The notes below the pieces were generated by a model. The model did not search any database, had not been told where the DNA came from, and saw nothing but the letters and a program-made list of their open reading frames with translations. Positions 1-10,930 of a DNA stretch of 64,000 nt are shown piece by piece (position 1 is the stretch's first letter; every line of letters begins with the position of its first letter). A program made the translations under genes and the position numbers. The DNA is taken from the NCBI RefSeq assembly GCF_000003855.2, contig NW_003101678.1, positions 3,629,891 to 3,693,890 of the forward strand, read 5' to 3'. This stretch comes from Blastomyces gilchristii SLH14081. Its lineage: Eukaryota > Ascomycota > Eurotiomycetes > Onygenales > Ajellomycetaceae.

Positions 1-2525
1 TCTATAGTTGTTTCATAAGATAATGAAAGAAGAACAGTTGCAGTTTCATACAAAATATCTGATACTATTTAATATCTCAGATCAGTAGAATTCTCAAGAG
101 ATCATATAATACAGTTATTCACAGTCTGAATGACTGATTATACACAAATTATGCATCTCTTGCATTATTTGAGTGTGTAAGAGTTCAGAGTAAGAGACTC
201 AGTATCATTCACAGAATTGTAGAGTGTTATTATCATCAATTGAATATTCTGAGATATCAGTTCTTATATGTAGTTCTGAGGAAAAGTAAGATATATTTTA
301 ATATACTGCTTCAGTGAGAATCTGAAGGAGTTTATCAGTCTAAGCTGCTGTATGCTACACTTCATTCATTGTAGAAGAAGTGAAGATATCAGTATCAGTA
401 TCAGTTCAGAGAGAGATTTTCCAATCAGAGAAGTGTGTATAGTGTCATGAGTTGTTCTATCTTGATTAATCAATATCTTCAGATCTAAGAGCTGATGCTC
501 TTAGTTCATTCAATAGATGTCTGTTACATTGAAAGGCATATCTTACTCTTATTATAAGAGAGCATCTGTCATCAAGTTCTGACTGCTAGATTGATAGTGT
601 ATCATAAAATGCAAGCAGCTTAAGAACTCAGATTATTGTATCTGTTATTCAGTGAGTTTATAGATTATTATAAAGTACTTAAGATTCTTATGATCTGTGA
701 TTATCTTAAATTCAGAGATACTTCAGAGTTCAGAGTCTCATTCTTCTAGATAGTATATAATTATAAGAAGTTTCTTATCATAGATCTTATAATTGCATTT
801 AACAGAACTCAGTTTCTTAGATATGAAGATATATGATTATAGAATATCTTTCTTATTATATTATAATATAGCTTCTTCTATCATATAGTCAGAGAAATCA
901 GCTTCAACAACTGTTTCATAATCAGAGTTAAATATTATTAGTAGAGAAGTATTGATAAATATCTTCTTCATCTATATAAATACAGCTTCAGTATTCACTG
1001 ATTACTGAAACACTGAGTTCTTCTTGATAGATTCTGTAAGTGATCTTATAATATCTGAGAAGTTTCATATAAATTACTGATAGAAGTTAGTAAATTCAAT
1101 GAAGCTTCATACATCTTTCACAGTATATAAAGCTTCTCATTCAAGAATGACAGAGACTTTCTCAGAATTCATTCAAATTCTCTTACCAGCTTCTATGATA
1201 AAACCCAGATATTTAATACTCTTAACTTCAAAATCACACTTATCAATATCTATCAGTAGTTCTACTTCTTGTAATCATTGTAATATCTTTTATACATGTT
1301 CTTGATATTGTTTTCTGAACTCATTAGTGAAGATGAGAATGTTATCAAGATACAGAGATATAAATTCATTAAGAAAATCTCAGAGTGCTCAGCTAATATA
1401 CTTCTGAAATGTACTGAGAATATTAATCAGTCTGAAGAGTGTGACTACTCATTCAAAGAGATTATATTATGTTTACAATACTGTAAGTCACTCATCTTCT
1501 TCAGTGATCCAGATCTTATGAAATGCAGTGATGATATCTAACTTTGCAAATCATTGAGCTTATTTAATATGAGCTAGAGTTTCATTGATAAGAGATAAAG
1601 AATAGCAGTTCTTCTTTGTTAATCTGTTCAGTTGTTAATAGTTCACATAGAATCAGAGTTCTTCACCTGATTTCTTTGCAAAGAGAATAGAGGCTGTGAC
1701 AGAAGAGTTACTAATGCATATGAATTCTTTATTTAACAGATTATTGAGTGTCTTTTGAAGGAGAAGAAGTTCATCTTAGAACATGTTATAAAGAAGATCT
1801 TATGATGATTCAGAGTCTTTATCATTCTTCTTTTCTAATTTGATACTGTGATTCACTCCTGAGCCTCATAAGAGAAGTATTTTCATAATATTATCTTGTT
1901 GAAAGATATCTAGATATTTGTGATATTATTGAGAGAGTTTCATACAAGAATCTGTTATTATAACACAGGATAACTTTTCTAGAGTCTTTTTGATATTGAT
2001 CAGACTGACAGAGTAGATTACTACATAGTTCTACTATCAGTGCTCTTGTCAGTGATTCTGTTGATGACTTCTTTTTCAGAGTATTTCATATGTATTAGCA
2101 GAGATCTGTGTCAGATCTATGAATTTATAAATGTTATCTTCATGAATTCTATCATTGTTGAGAAATATTTAGCTCCTGTTTTAAGCATCTAGTAAGATGC
2201 CTTATTCAGATAGTCAGACAAGTTCTAATATAAGATTGTAATCAAGATTATGAACTTCATATGCATAGACATCTTCATGTTGATATTCTCTGACATCTAT
2301 GATCAACTTCATCATGTAATGAGTATAAATGTCTTTTGAGTCATCAAATTCTGCAAGAACTTGAGATTTTGATAAGAAGATATACTGAAGCTTGTAATAT
2401 CTTACAACTGAAGATTTAATCATTATATAATAACATAGACTGCTGTCTATCATGACTTTCATATTATACATATTATTGATCACAGAAGATACAAGAATCA
2501 CATTTATTATTATTTTTTCTTTCAA
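1..2525 (-). pseudogene. pol: Gyp-1 A pol relic (protease, reverse transcriptase, RNase H, start of integrase)
   Basis: Read right to left, the first block (2214-2525) is the longest open stretch (103 codons) and has the aspartic-protease-like segment KVMIDSSL, where the family would have a DSGA-type site. The reverse transcriptase follows at about 1250-1750, with the palm start FAKLDIITAFHK and the catalytic motif read as YLDN near 1335 (canonical YLDD). RNase H is at about 450-900 and the remainder to base 1 should be integrase. In-frame stops are frequent, many TGA where other copies encode Trp. Assignment rests on domain order and on alignment by eye with copies C to F. Confidence 0.82.
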
Positions 2526-2619
2526 TTATTATCATCTGATCTCTTCAAGCTTCTGTTTACAAATTTGAACAGAAGCTAATCTTTTCTCTGTTTCATCAGA
2601 GTATTCTTATAGTTATTCT

Positions 2620-3905
2620 CTGAATCTTTCTCTACTGCAATGTGATTGGCATGGACAGATGCTGATTCATTCTTTGAGTGAGAAGACACTGATCTTTCTC
2701 TCAAGTGAGAAGGCACATAGACTAATCAGCAGTTGAAAGTGATGTGTTCTGATCAGTTACAATTATTGTATACTTCATGTTGTCATTGATCAGTGACTTC
2801 TTTAGAAGTGATTTCAGAGACTCAGAAGCCTGTTCAGACAGCAGAAACTCTTGCTTATGTATAGATATTTAAATCTATTCAGTTCATGACATCTGCATTC
2901 TTGTTGTTATTCTTCAGTGCAGGTGTATAAGTGATGTGATGTCTTCTGTCACTGTTCTGTATACTCTTGAGCTTGATAAGACAGTCATTCAATGTCCTGA
3001 GTTGTATGCAGAAGCCTTCATAAGTCAGGTCTTTGTTTATACTTATAAGAGTCTGTAAGAGTTCAAAAGTCAATATTTTCTTAAGCATGCTAATCTTCAT
3101 TCAATTCTCTCAAGATTGATCACCTGATTCTAAGATCTGAGTGTCAAAGTCAGAGATGAATGTTATGAGAGAAGTGTTTCTCTGTCAGATACTCTGTAAT
3201 CAATCTAACACTTTCTGTTGTATAACAGTGTCTTGAAACAGAATATCAAGATATTTGATGATATTATCAGCCATTCACAATGCTGATTCACATGCTTTCA
3301 TTTATAAATGAAACTTCTGTTTCACATGATTCTTCAATTATTCATTAATATATTAATCTTGATTAATTAATAAATCAATGATATCTTTATCTACACTTAG
3401 TTTCATAAGCATTTTCATTCTTTATAATGAGTAGAGAGTGAGATCAGAAGTATTAAAATATACAGAAGTATCTAAGCATTCTTTTAGCACTTTTGTATTC
3501 AATTCTGTAGATGCTGAAGTTGCATAAGTTCTCTGTTAAATTAATTATTGAATTTTCTTATATTGAAGTTGTTAAGTCACATGCATATTGACTATCTATT
3601 GCTGTTGTAATTTCAACATTACTCAGAGTCACTGTGATATCACTTCTATATTTATGTTTGAGAGTTCTTCTATATTATTATTAGACATGATTATATTTTT
3701 TGTCAGATATATGATATCTGTCAAATCTGAAAAAGTGTAATTGTATGAATATCTCATATGTCTGAGGTGTCAGAACTCTTGAGTCTTTCACTGACATTCT
3801 CTTATAAGATCTTATTACAGGGTCAGAGTGACTGATAAGCAAGCTTCTATCTGAGAACTCAGTGTTCACTTTAACTGACTGTTTCTCTTTCTTACATGTT
3901 GTTAC
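2620..3905 (-). pseudogene. gag: Gyp-1 A gag relic
   Basis: The gag region lies between the 5' LTR and the protease. Its most open block (2879-3100, 73 codons, beginning MKISMLKKIL) is repeated almost word for word in copies C, D, E and F. A degenerate CCHC zinc knuckle ending in SEHITFNC is visible near 2715-2765; such knuckles bind the packaged RNA in Ty3 Gag proteins. Upstream, an acidic Ser-rich stretch around 3700-3870 corresponds to the start of gag in copy F. No frame is intact. The start codon is uncertain because mutations removed the continuous frame. Confidence 0.75.
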
Positions 3906-3968
3906 ATGTTCAGATATCTTCTCAATGAATAATCATTTCTAATGAGAAGACAATGAACATTTTTCAAG

Positions 3969-4320
3969 TGCAAGAGGTCTACACTGAATAGATCAGTATA
4001 ATATATAGGTCTTATATAACAAAGTGAAAAACATTAAAGAAGAAAAAGAAAGAGAAAGTATGAGAATCAGTAATTAAAGTGAATATTTATACATGTATGT
4101 GGTGGTGTACGCGGTGGAGCTTCGGGGTGGAAGAATTTATACACATTTGTGGCCGCTGAGGATCAGCGATTGAGAATGACCGAGAATCAGAGCATATGTG
4201 TTTGTGGCAGCTGAGAATCGGTGATCAAGAATCAGCAATCAAGAATGAAGTGGTAGGAATCTGTAATCTGTGAAGTGTAACGGAATAGTCTATATGATTG
4301 ATCGGGCGCAGCCCGTCACA
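3969..4320 (-). repeat. Gyp-1 A 5' LTR (352 bp)
   Basis: It starts TG and ends CA on both strands and matches the LTRs at 30970-31240, 45856-46163 and 60491-60842. The outer end (right, around 4300-4320) keeps the GC-rich GGGCGCAGCCCG, while the inner end at 3969 is mutated. It contains an extra partly duplicated segment of about 80 bp (4140-4260) also seen in copy F, which explains its length against the 271-bp form. The right flank begins ATGAT; the partner target-site copy is outside the window. Confidence 0.88.
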
Positions 4321-4329
4321 ATGATGAGT

Positions 4330-4790
4330 ACTAAATAAGATCATGAGAATTAAATCAATGTCTACTAAGATCTCACTGAGTAATATGAGATAGAAGATCT
4401 GATATAATTAAATCTTAAGAATATACAAATCACATATCTGTCTTATACACTGAACTATTATTATATTAAATACAAAGTGACAGAAGTTTTAGACAGTTAT
4501 AACTATTATCTTAATACTTCATTAGAGATTTATAATGTATTTTTTATAAGCTTGCTCTGCTGCACTATCACTGACTCATTTTCTTCTCAACTAACTTCTG
4601 ACTGACAACTGTCAGAAATCATAGAAGCAGATAATGAACTTGAATACGAGATTAAAAATATTCTTGATACAAGATCTCACAGTCACAGCTAATAATATCT
4701 TATGAAATAAGTTGATTATAATCTTCTGATCTGAACTTCATACTCTGCATTATCTGATACAGTGGCTCTTAACTGATGAGAACTACACCT
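4330..4790 (+). pseudogene. Gyp-1 B1 pol C-terminus with chromodomain
   Basis: The translated sequence, ignoring stops, matches the C-terminal tail of Gyp-1 pol in B2 (5214-5727) and C (14740-15130, minus). It holds the integrase-to-chromodomain linker with the KVTEVLDSYNY-like segment and then a chromodomain-like stretch that reads YEI.ILD.RS..QYLVKWVGYN in outline. Chromodomains on chromovirus integrases steer insertion to heterochromatin. Many stops make it non-functional. Confidence 0.75.
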
Positions 4791-4812
4791 GCTTTCAGAA
4801 AGAGAGAGTTAA

Positions 4813-5082
4813 TGTCACAGACTGCATCTGATTATAAGACAATTTCATTACACTTCACAGATTTCTACTGAAAGCTCTGATTCTCAGTCATCAATTCTTA
4901 GCTAAAGAACTTATAGAGTTTCTATTCTTTCATTTTAAAGCGTTATTTTGTATGTGTATAAATATTTACTCTAATCACTGATTCACATACATTCTCTTTT
5001 TATTTTCCTTCTCTAATATTTTTCACTTTTGTTATATAAGACCTATATATTATACTCATCTATTCGGTGTAGGCCTCTTATA
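4813..5082 (+). repeat. Gyp-1 B1 3' LTR (270 bp)
   Basis: It aligns end to end with the 271-bp LTRs of copies C and D. The inner (left) end is strongly mutated (TGTCACAGACTGCATCTGAT where better-preserved copies read TGTGGCGGGCTGCGCCCGAT), while the outer (right) end keeps ATTCGGTGTAGGCC. A purine-rich tract GAAAGAGAGAG precedes it and is the likely polypurine tract. Confidence 0.88.
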
Positions 5083-5213
5083 ATACAGTTATTACATAAA
5101 GATGTTGAATCTTCTAGAGACTATACAGTTCACACTGAACTCTCACAGTTCAATTCAGATCACTGATAATATAGTAATAAAGCTTTAAGATATCTATGAC
5201 TAAGTAGAGATTT

Positions 5214-5714
5214 TCATGATAAGTACTAAACAAGATTAACAGAATTAAATCAATGTTTACTGAGATTTCACTGAGTAATATAACATAGAAGATCTGATGT
5301 GCTTGAATCTTAAAAACATATATATTATACACTTATCTCATACACTGAACTACTGTTATATTAAATACAAAGTGATAGAAGTTCTAGACAGTTATAACTA
5401 CTATCTTAACACTCTGTCAGAGATTTATAATATCTTTTATATAAGCTTGCTTCACTGCACTATTACTGACTTATTTTCTTTTCAACTGACTTTTAACTAA
5501 TCACTGTCAGAAATCATAGAAGAAGATAGTAAACTTAAATAAGAGATTGAAGATATTCTCAATAAAAGATCTCACAGCTGCAGCTAATAATATCTTGTGA
5601 ACTAAGTCAGCTATAATTATCTGATCTGAACTCTGAGCTTTATATTATCTGAAACAGTGACTCTTGACTGATGAGAACTACATGGTTGAAACTCTATCAC
5701 TCAAACCTCACTTC
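5214..5714 (+). pseudogene. Gyp-1 B2 pol C-terminus with chromodomain
   Basis: The frame at 5297-5500 (67 codons) contains KVIEVLDSYNYYL, the link between integrase and chromodomain seen in all Gyp-1 copies. Downstream, ignoring stops, comes a chromodomain-like segment with EIEDIL, SCSCS.YLV and YNYLIW-type residues. It is the same unit as 4330-4790. Several Gln and Trp positions are stops, so it is a relic. Confidence 0.75.
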
Positions 5715-5727
5715 TGAAAGAGAAAGA

Positions 5728-6103
5728 TGCGCCAGTGTCTGAATGATTAATGCGGCCACGCGGTAGCGCCTTGGCGTGGGAAACCACGGTGTGTGGATTT
5801 GAAACCCGCAGGGGTTACATTAAATCCGGAACCCAAGCATCTCAAGTGTCTAATAAATATAGAGGTGTACAAAATGCTTCAATAAATCACTCTATGTTTC
5901 TGGGCTGGGAATTTATTATTGTATGTATCTAATTGTCACTTCTTTGTATTTCCTATGTTCTTATTATCTTGACATGGTCTCAACACCGGTATTTTCTCCT
6001 ATATAATCAACACTTGACCTATATTTAACATCATGCAAGAACTCATCATAAGCTCCGCTTGTATATGAGTATAATGAAAGAATAATAATAATAATAATAA
6101 TAA
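5728..6103 (+). mobile_element. tRNA-derived SINE, copy 1 (376 bp)
   Basis: It is flanked by an exact 13-bp duplication TGAAAGAGAAAGA (5715-5727 and 6104-6116). The head (about 5729-5810) resembles a tRNA with an A-box-like GCCAGTGTCTGAATG and a B-box-like GATTTGAAACCC, i.e. an internal Pol III promoter. The body is unrelated to the other repeats, and the tail is (AAT)n preceded by ATGAAAG. It matches the minus-strand copy at 9805-10180, which has the same length. It landed inside the polypurine tract of Gyp-1 B2. The apparent 60-codon frame at 5750-5932 lies in the SINE and is not taken as a gene. Confidence 0.9.
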
Positions 6104-6119
6104 TGAAAGAGAAAGACTA

Positions 6120-6413
6120 ATGTGATGAGCTGTGCTCAATCATACAAGACTCTTTTATTACACTTTATAGAGTTCTAATGAAAGCTTCAATTCTTCTGCT
6201 GAAAGCTCCGCTTCTCAGTTGCTAATTCTCAGCTAAAGAATTCACAGAGTTTCTATTCTCTCATCTCAAAGCTTCATCTCATATGTGTATAAATATTCAC
6301 TTTAATCACTGATTCTCATACTTTCTCTTTTATTTTCCTTCTCTAATGTTTTTCACTTTTGTTATATAAGACTTATATCTTAATGCTGATCTATTCAGTG
6401 TAGATCTCTTACA
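6120..6413 (+). repeat. Gyp-1 B2 3' LTR (294 bp)
   Basis: It begins TGTGATGAGCTGTGCTC, the mutated form of the Gyp-1 LTR start, and ends CTCTTACA. It aligns with the other LTRs throughout, including the shared ATAAATATTCAC segment and the TTGTTATATAAGAC TATA-like segment near the centre. The three bases between the SINE flank and the LTR (CTA) finish the split polypurine tract. Confidence 0.87.
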
Positions 6414-6698
6414 GTAATCTATCTGTGTAGATTAATAATTAAGCTTGAATTTCTATTCTCTGACTTCACTATTCTTCTATACATTGACAACAATAATGTA
6501 ATAGCTATAGTAAATGATGAAAAGATTATCTTAAATATATATCATATTGATCTAAAATATTATTACATCTGTGATACTGCTACTTCAGATATTATTAAGA
6601 TTAAATTAATAAATACTATTAACCTGACTGTGAACACTCTTACAAAAACATTGACTTTCAAGGTTCATGAAAACACTCTAATTAATATGAGAATTTAA
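6414..6698 (+). pseudogene. Cop-2 copia RNase H C-terminus (open 94-codon frame)
   Basis: From 6414 to the TAA at 6696-6698 the frame is uninterrupted. It carries the hallmark end of copia RNase H: a YIDNNNVIAIVND segment (family form DN..AI.L...P), then YHIDLKYYYIC (family KHID..YHF.R) and a LTKTL motif (family ADGLTKPL). The catalytic Asp of IDN is kept. It lacks a start and the rest of pol, so it is a 5'-truncated fragment. It is striking that this stretch has no stops, although it contains no Trp codons that could become TGA. Confidence 0.8.
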
Positions 6699-6822
6699 AT
6701 GCTCACGGCCTGTAAAGCTCTGTGAGTATTCTGATATATATAAGGCTTAATTGAGCTGATATCTCTACACTAATTTTTTCTTCAAATTCTCTAATAAACT
6801 CTGTGAGTCTTCTGTAAAACAT
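6414..6822 (+). mobile_element. Cop-2, Ty1/copia 3' end
   Basis: The end of a copia pol frame (6414-6698) is followed, one base after the stop, by a candidate LTR starting TGCTCACGG with a TATA-like ATATATATAAGG and possibly ending near 6822 (GTAAAACA). The LTR limits are a guess because no second LTR or target duplication is visible. The left side is cut by Gyp-1 B2. Confidence 0.65.
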
Positions 6823-7949
6823 TTGATGAAAGACACTATTATTTTTATATATAATATTCTTTCTCTAGTTATAGAACTGCTCTACTGAGTCACAAATATC
6901 TACTTAGTAAAGTAGTAACTAAGAAGAGTATCAGATTCTCTCTCTACAGACTGACTACTTCTACATAAGTGAGGTGTTCACTGATTGCTCAGTAAACACT
7001 CATCACATATAAAAGACCGCACAATAGCTAGATGTCAATAATATAATTAACTACTCTAGTATATTATCTTCATCATAATTCATATAACTGAATCACATTG
7101 TAAATGAAAATATGAGTTAAATCTTTTGATTTTAAGTTCTTATAAATGAGTATAAAGTGTGTTATCTTAATAAAATAATTTATTATCATTAACAGACTGT
7201 TAAAAAGAATATCATAAATATTCTTACTTTCAGAGACACTCACAGAAGTGTTTACTTCTAGCTATTTTCAAGATTTTCACAGAATGAGTAGAGAAGTGAA
7301 TTCTTTATATAATTTTAATCACAATATCTGTGAACTCTGATAAATAGTATAAGAATTCACTATCTTCTTTACAAGCTCTTATATCTTCAGTTAGAAGCAT
7401 TTTCTTATATATAACTTATAAGTTCTAGTGTCTGTAAGATAATCTGTTAAACAAGAGTTATAATATCTTTTATTAAATTTTATATATAAAAGCTTATTTA
7501 TAGATATATAAATTCAGCTCTTTCTTTATAAGAGATTATTTAAGACTCTTTAATTCTTTATTTCTGCAGAGTTAATCTCTAATATAAGCAGTTTCTGAAT
7601 ATACTGAGTATATTCATTCTTTAATTATAGTTTCAACAATCTGAATAGAAGAGTTTATAAAGACTTATACTCTGTTTTCTCTTACATTAGATCTTTTACA
7701 GTGCTTTTCAAAGTCTGCAAACTCTTCAGATTATAGATACTCTTTTCAAAAAATCTCAGAGAGATTCTCAGAGTGTTAACTCTCAGTGTTATAGAGAGAA
7801 GTTATACAGACTTCTTCTCTCTCTCTTCTCTCTTATCTTATAAGAGATTGAAAGACTCTTCAGTTAATCTCTTTATAATACTCAGTCTGAGCATTTTATA
7901 AAGCTTTTCTACTTTCTCTAATCTCTCTATATTTATTATTCTAGTTTTC
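6823..7949 (-). other. Gyp-3 region downstream of RNase H, unassigned
   Basis: By position this should hold integrase and a 3' LTR of Gyp-3. I could not find an HHCC finger, DDE motif or LTR in any minus-strand frame; stops are too dense. A less decayed patch with ACCGCACAATAGC occurs at about 7012-7025. Nothing else is supported. Confidence 0.4.
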
Positions 7950-9235
7950 TTGATATAATCAGATCTGTGAGAGAGTTTATTCACTCAGTTTTTAATTTTC
8001 TTAATATACTCTATCTTAAATCAGAACTTACTCAGTTTCTGAACTTAGTGAATCTATCACTGTAAGAGTTTCTTAATTAAAGTATACTATTATAAGCTAT
8101 TATAATCAGTTTTAATAGTAATCACTGTTACAGAACTCTTAAAGTAGTAATATCAGTAATAGAAGAATTTCACTATTATAAGAAGCTTCTAATTATGAAT
8201 GTTATAGTTAATCTCTATAAGTTGTATCTTCTTGAAGAAAAAGATCACTGTAACTCAGTTCTCATTTAACTGTAGTTATAAAACTATTTCTGAAATTATA
8301 CAGAAGAAGATATCTGTCTCTAATCTAATTAAAAGTAAGAGATTAAAGTGATACAATATTACTATATCTATAAATATCTGTTTTAATCTTATAAAAACTC
8401 TATAAACTTCTGAGATAAGAAAGTTCTTACAGCTCTCTCTTCTTAATAATCTTTTTATTCTTTATTTATGAAATAACTTATTCTGATTTCACTCTTCAGT
8501 ATGTTTATAAAAGTGAAGAAGATTCTCATGAATACAAAGGAAAATTATCTATAGAAATTCATAAAACTCAGAAAGATTTTAATTTCATAAATATTAATTA
8601 ACTCTGACTATAATAGAATAGTCTTAACTCACAAAGATTTCATCTGAATATTACTTATAATAATTATATATTTTAGAAAATTAATACAGCAGATATTGAA
8701 GTTACACTTTATAAACTTAATATATAGTTTTGTCTTATTCAAGATCTTCAATACAGCTTATATACACTCAGTATATTATTTCTTCTTCACAGAGTACATT
8801 ATCATATCATTCAGATATATTATTATAAAAATATTCAGATATATATGAAGTATTTTATTAATAAATGACTGAAATACAATAAAGATATTTATTCAATCAA
8901 AAGATATCACTAGATATTCAAACAATGTCAGTATTGTTCTAAAGACGGTCTATTATTTATTTTCAGACTATATTCACAGTTATATATATATATTAATTAC
9001 ATTCAGTTACATCAATATAATAGCTTCTATAAGACAGTTAATTACATTCTTAATCAGAGATAGAGAGTAGTCCCTCTTTATAATCTTAGAGTTTAGATTA
9101 AAGTAATCTATATACAATCTGAGATCTTCATTCTTTTTTTTATAAATATTACAGAGACTGTTATAAAGATCTGTGAGAATTGAATAAAGTTATTTTTCAG
9201 ATTCTTCTTGATATAAGTTTGCAGAGCTTCTGTTT
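7950..9235 (-). pseudogene. pol: Gyp-3 reverse transcriptase and RNase H relic
   Basis: Reading down from 9235, the RT opens with IYKKKNEDLRLYIDY and NLNSKIIKRDYSLSLI (family F.KKK.G.LR.C.DYR.LN..T..N.YPLPLI). It continues with the palm motif IIYLNDMIMYS near 8806-8840 (canonical YLDD, the second D kept) and the connection segment VLKILNKTKLYIKF at about 8730. RNase H follows at 7950-8240 with KLLIIVKFF (family ELLAIV) and KLSHRSDY (family DALSRRPD). A block of about 400 bp between them is not readable. It is more decayed than Gyp-1 or Gyp-2, consistent with an older insertion. Confidence 0.78.
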
Positions 9236-9804
9236 CTTAATAAAAAAGCCTGTAAATTAATTCTTAGAAGAGTTTCTACTCTTCTATTAAATTTATTATC
9301 AGTTTCTTCTCATAGTGAGATAAAAGCTCAGCTATTTTAACTCAACTAAATATCTTTATAAAATCTCAGTATTTCTCTGATATCTAAAGCTTAGTTTACA
9401 TAATTACAAAGTTCTCAAATATTTGTAAAGTTATTATATAAATACACTTATCTTCTCTGATTAACTCTGTAATATTAACTAATTCTATCAATGTAAGTAA
9501 ATCTATTAACACTGATTAAAAGTATAAATCTGACTTATAGAAACTATATACAGATTGTGTCTTTGAAGTTATATAAGTTTTAAGTACATATTATTTATAA
9601 TATCTGTAATAATCACAGTTTCTACAAATCTTCTTTAAGTTTCAGAAAGATCTTGTAATTTAAAGATAACTTTTATAAGTTTCTTAACTCTCAGATCTGA
9701 GGTCTTATACTCTGTCTATTATAAGAGTAGCTTCTTAGTTTTCATTACTCAGCTTATTCACTTCATAAGCTTTAAAAATACTACAGTGATCTGAGATTCT
9801 GAGT
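9236..9804 (-). other. Gyp-3 region upstream of RT, unreadable
   Basis: It lies just upstream of the RT on the minus strand and so should encode the protease-RT linker, but no frame gives a convincing motif. It ends at the SINE target duplication GAGATTCTGAGT (9793-9804). Confidence 0.4.
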
Positions 9805-10180
9805 TTATTATTATTATTATTATTATTCTTTCATTATACTCATATACAAGCAGAGCTTATGATGAGTTCTTGCGTGATGTTAAACACAGGTTAAGTGTTA
9901 GTTATACCGGAGAAAATACAGGTGTTGAGATGACATCAAGATAACAAGAACATAGAAAAATACAAAGAAGTAACAATTAGATACATACAATAATAACTTC
10001 TCAGATCAGAAACATAGAGTGATTTATTAAAGTGATTTATACATCTCTGTATTTATTAGAAACCTGAGATGCTTGAGTGTCAGATTTAATGTATCTTCTG
10101 CGGGTTTTGAACTCACACACCTTGATTTCTCAGGTCAAGATGCTACTGAGTGACTGCATTAATTATTCAGTCACTGAGGC
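9805..10180 (-). mobile_element. tRNA-derived SINE, copy 2 (376 bp)
   Basis: The reverse complement aligns along its whole length with SINE copy 1, from the tRNA-like head (right end, 10180) to the (TTA)n tail (left end). It is flanked by an exact 12-bp duplication GAGATTCTGAGT (9793-9804 and 10181-10192). It is more mutated than copy 1: the B-box reads GTTCAAAACCC. It is inserted in Gyp-3. Confidence 0.9.
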
Positions 10181-10192
10181 GAGATTCTGAGT

Positions 10193-10930
10193 GTACTAAT
10201 ACTTTTTATATTTATAAGATAATAGTACTACAGCACAGTCTCTTTCTATAAATATATATTTTTATTAAGAGAGTAATAGATTCAGATATCAGGTTCAAGA
10301 TTTTTAAAAAGATAATTACTAACTCTGTTTATAGCTCTTTACATTTCTATTTCAGTTTATCAGAACAGTTTATATAAAGATGTTCTAATTTAAAATAAAT
10401 GAAGTAGAAACTTTTTTTCTTAATCACTCTATTATATACTTTGTTTATAAGAGCTTGTGAAGCTCTCTCTTTTTATTTAACAGTTAGATATAAATCTATC
10501 TGTATTTTATTATCTTTATATAATAAATTAGTTCTCTATTATTATGACTCTTACAGAGTTAATAAGTGATTCACTCTCTACAAATCTATAATTCTCACAG
10601 TAATTTATAAATAGTAAATAAGAATTATCAGTTTCTTTAGAGTTAAAAGCTTAGAGTCTTACTTAACAAGCTTATTCTATATATTTTTATTCAGTCTCTT
10701 TATAAATATCATCATTCAGATTTTATTTCAGAACTCTGTTTTTACAGATCTTAATTCATATTATAATTTTATAAAATACTGTGAGTAGTTTTTATCAGAT
10801 TTCTTATTTCTTATTTTAATATTAATAATTACAGATCAAATGTTCTCGGTCTAACTTACAGAGTTTTTTAACTCATTTTTTAAATAGATTTTAAGAACTG
10901 ATTAGCAGAATCTCTTATAATTATTCTTTA
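10193..10930 (-). other. Gyp-3 upstream segment between SINE and LINE, unassigned
   Basis: AT-rich sequence continuing Gyp-3 after the SINE. By position it should be the protease or gag end, but I see no zinc knuckle or protease motif. It ends in the LINE target duplication at 10913-10930. Confidence 0.4.

Larger units (their letters stand above)
1..4320 (-). mobile_element. Gyp-1 copy A, Ty3/gypsy chromovirus (5' part; 3' part lies beyond the window)
   Basis: A minus-strand LTR retrotransposon whose 5' LTR is at 3969-4320, with gag next and pol running off the left edge. The same gag and pol sequence recurs in copies C, D, E and F of this window. Directly right of the LTR the sequence changes to the plus-strand C-terminal pol of copy B1, so A was inserted into B1. 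All frames are broken by stops, many at positions where sister copies show Trp or Gln codons. It is dead as an autonomous element. Confidence 0.9.
4321..5082 (+). mobile_element. Gyp-1 copy B1, 3' end only
   Basis: Plus-strand end of a Gyp-1 element: the C-terminal pol coding region (4321-4790), a polypurine tract (about 4795-4812) and the 3' LTR (4813-5082). Its upstream part is separated by copy A and lies outside the window. The right boundary falls inside the matching C-terminal pol of copy B2, so B1 is nested in B2. The short word around the junction (ATACAG after the LTR, ACACAG expected from copy C) fits a 5-bp duplication, but the partner copy is not visible. Confidence 0.85.
5083..6413 (+). 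mobile_element. Gyp-1 copy B2, 3' end, carrying a SINE
   Basis: The C-terminal pol region is at 5083-5714, then a polypurine tract interrupted by a SINE (5728-6103), then the 3' LTR at 6120-6413. Copy B1 interrupts its upstream part at 5082/5083. The right edge abuts an open copia reading frame at 6414, so B2 was inserted into Cop-2. Confidence 0.85.

Noticed and set aside
5750..5932. 60-codon plus-strand ORF in a GC-rich patch
   Set aside because: It lies wholly inside the SINE head and body and is just unmutated SINE sequence.
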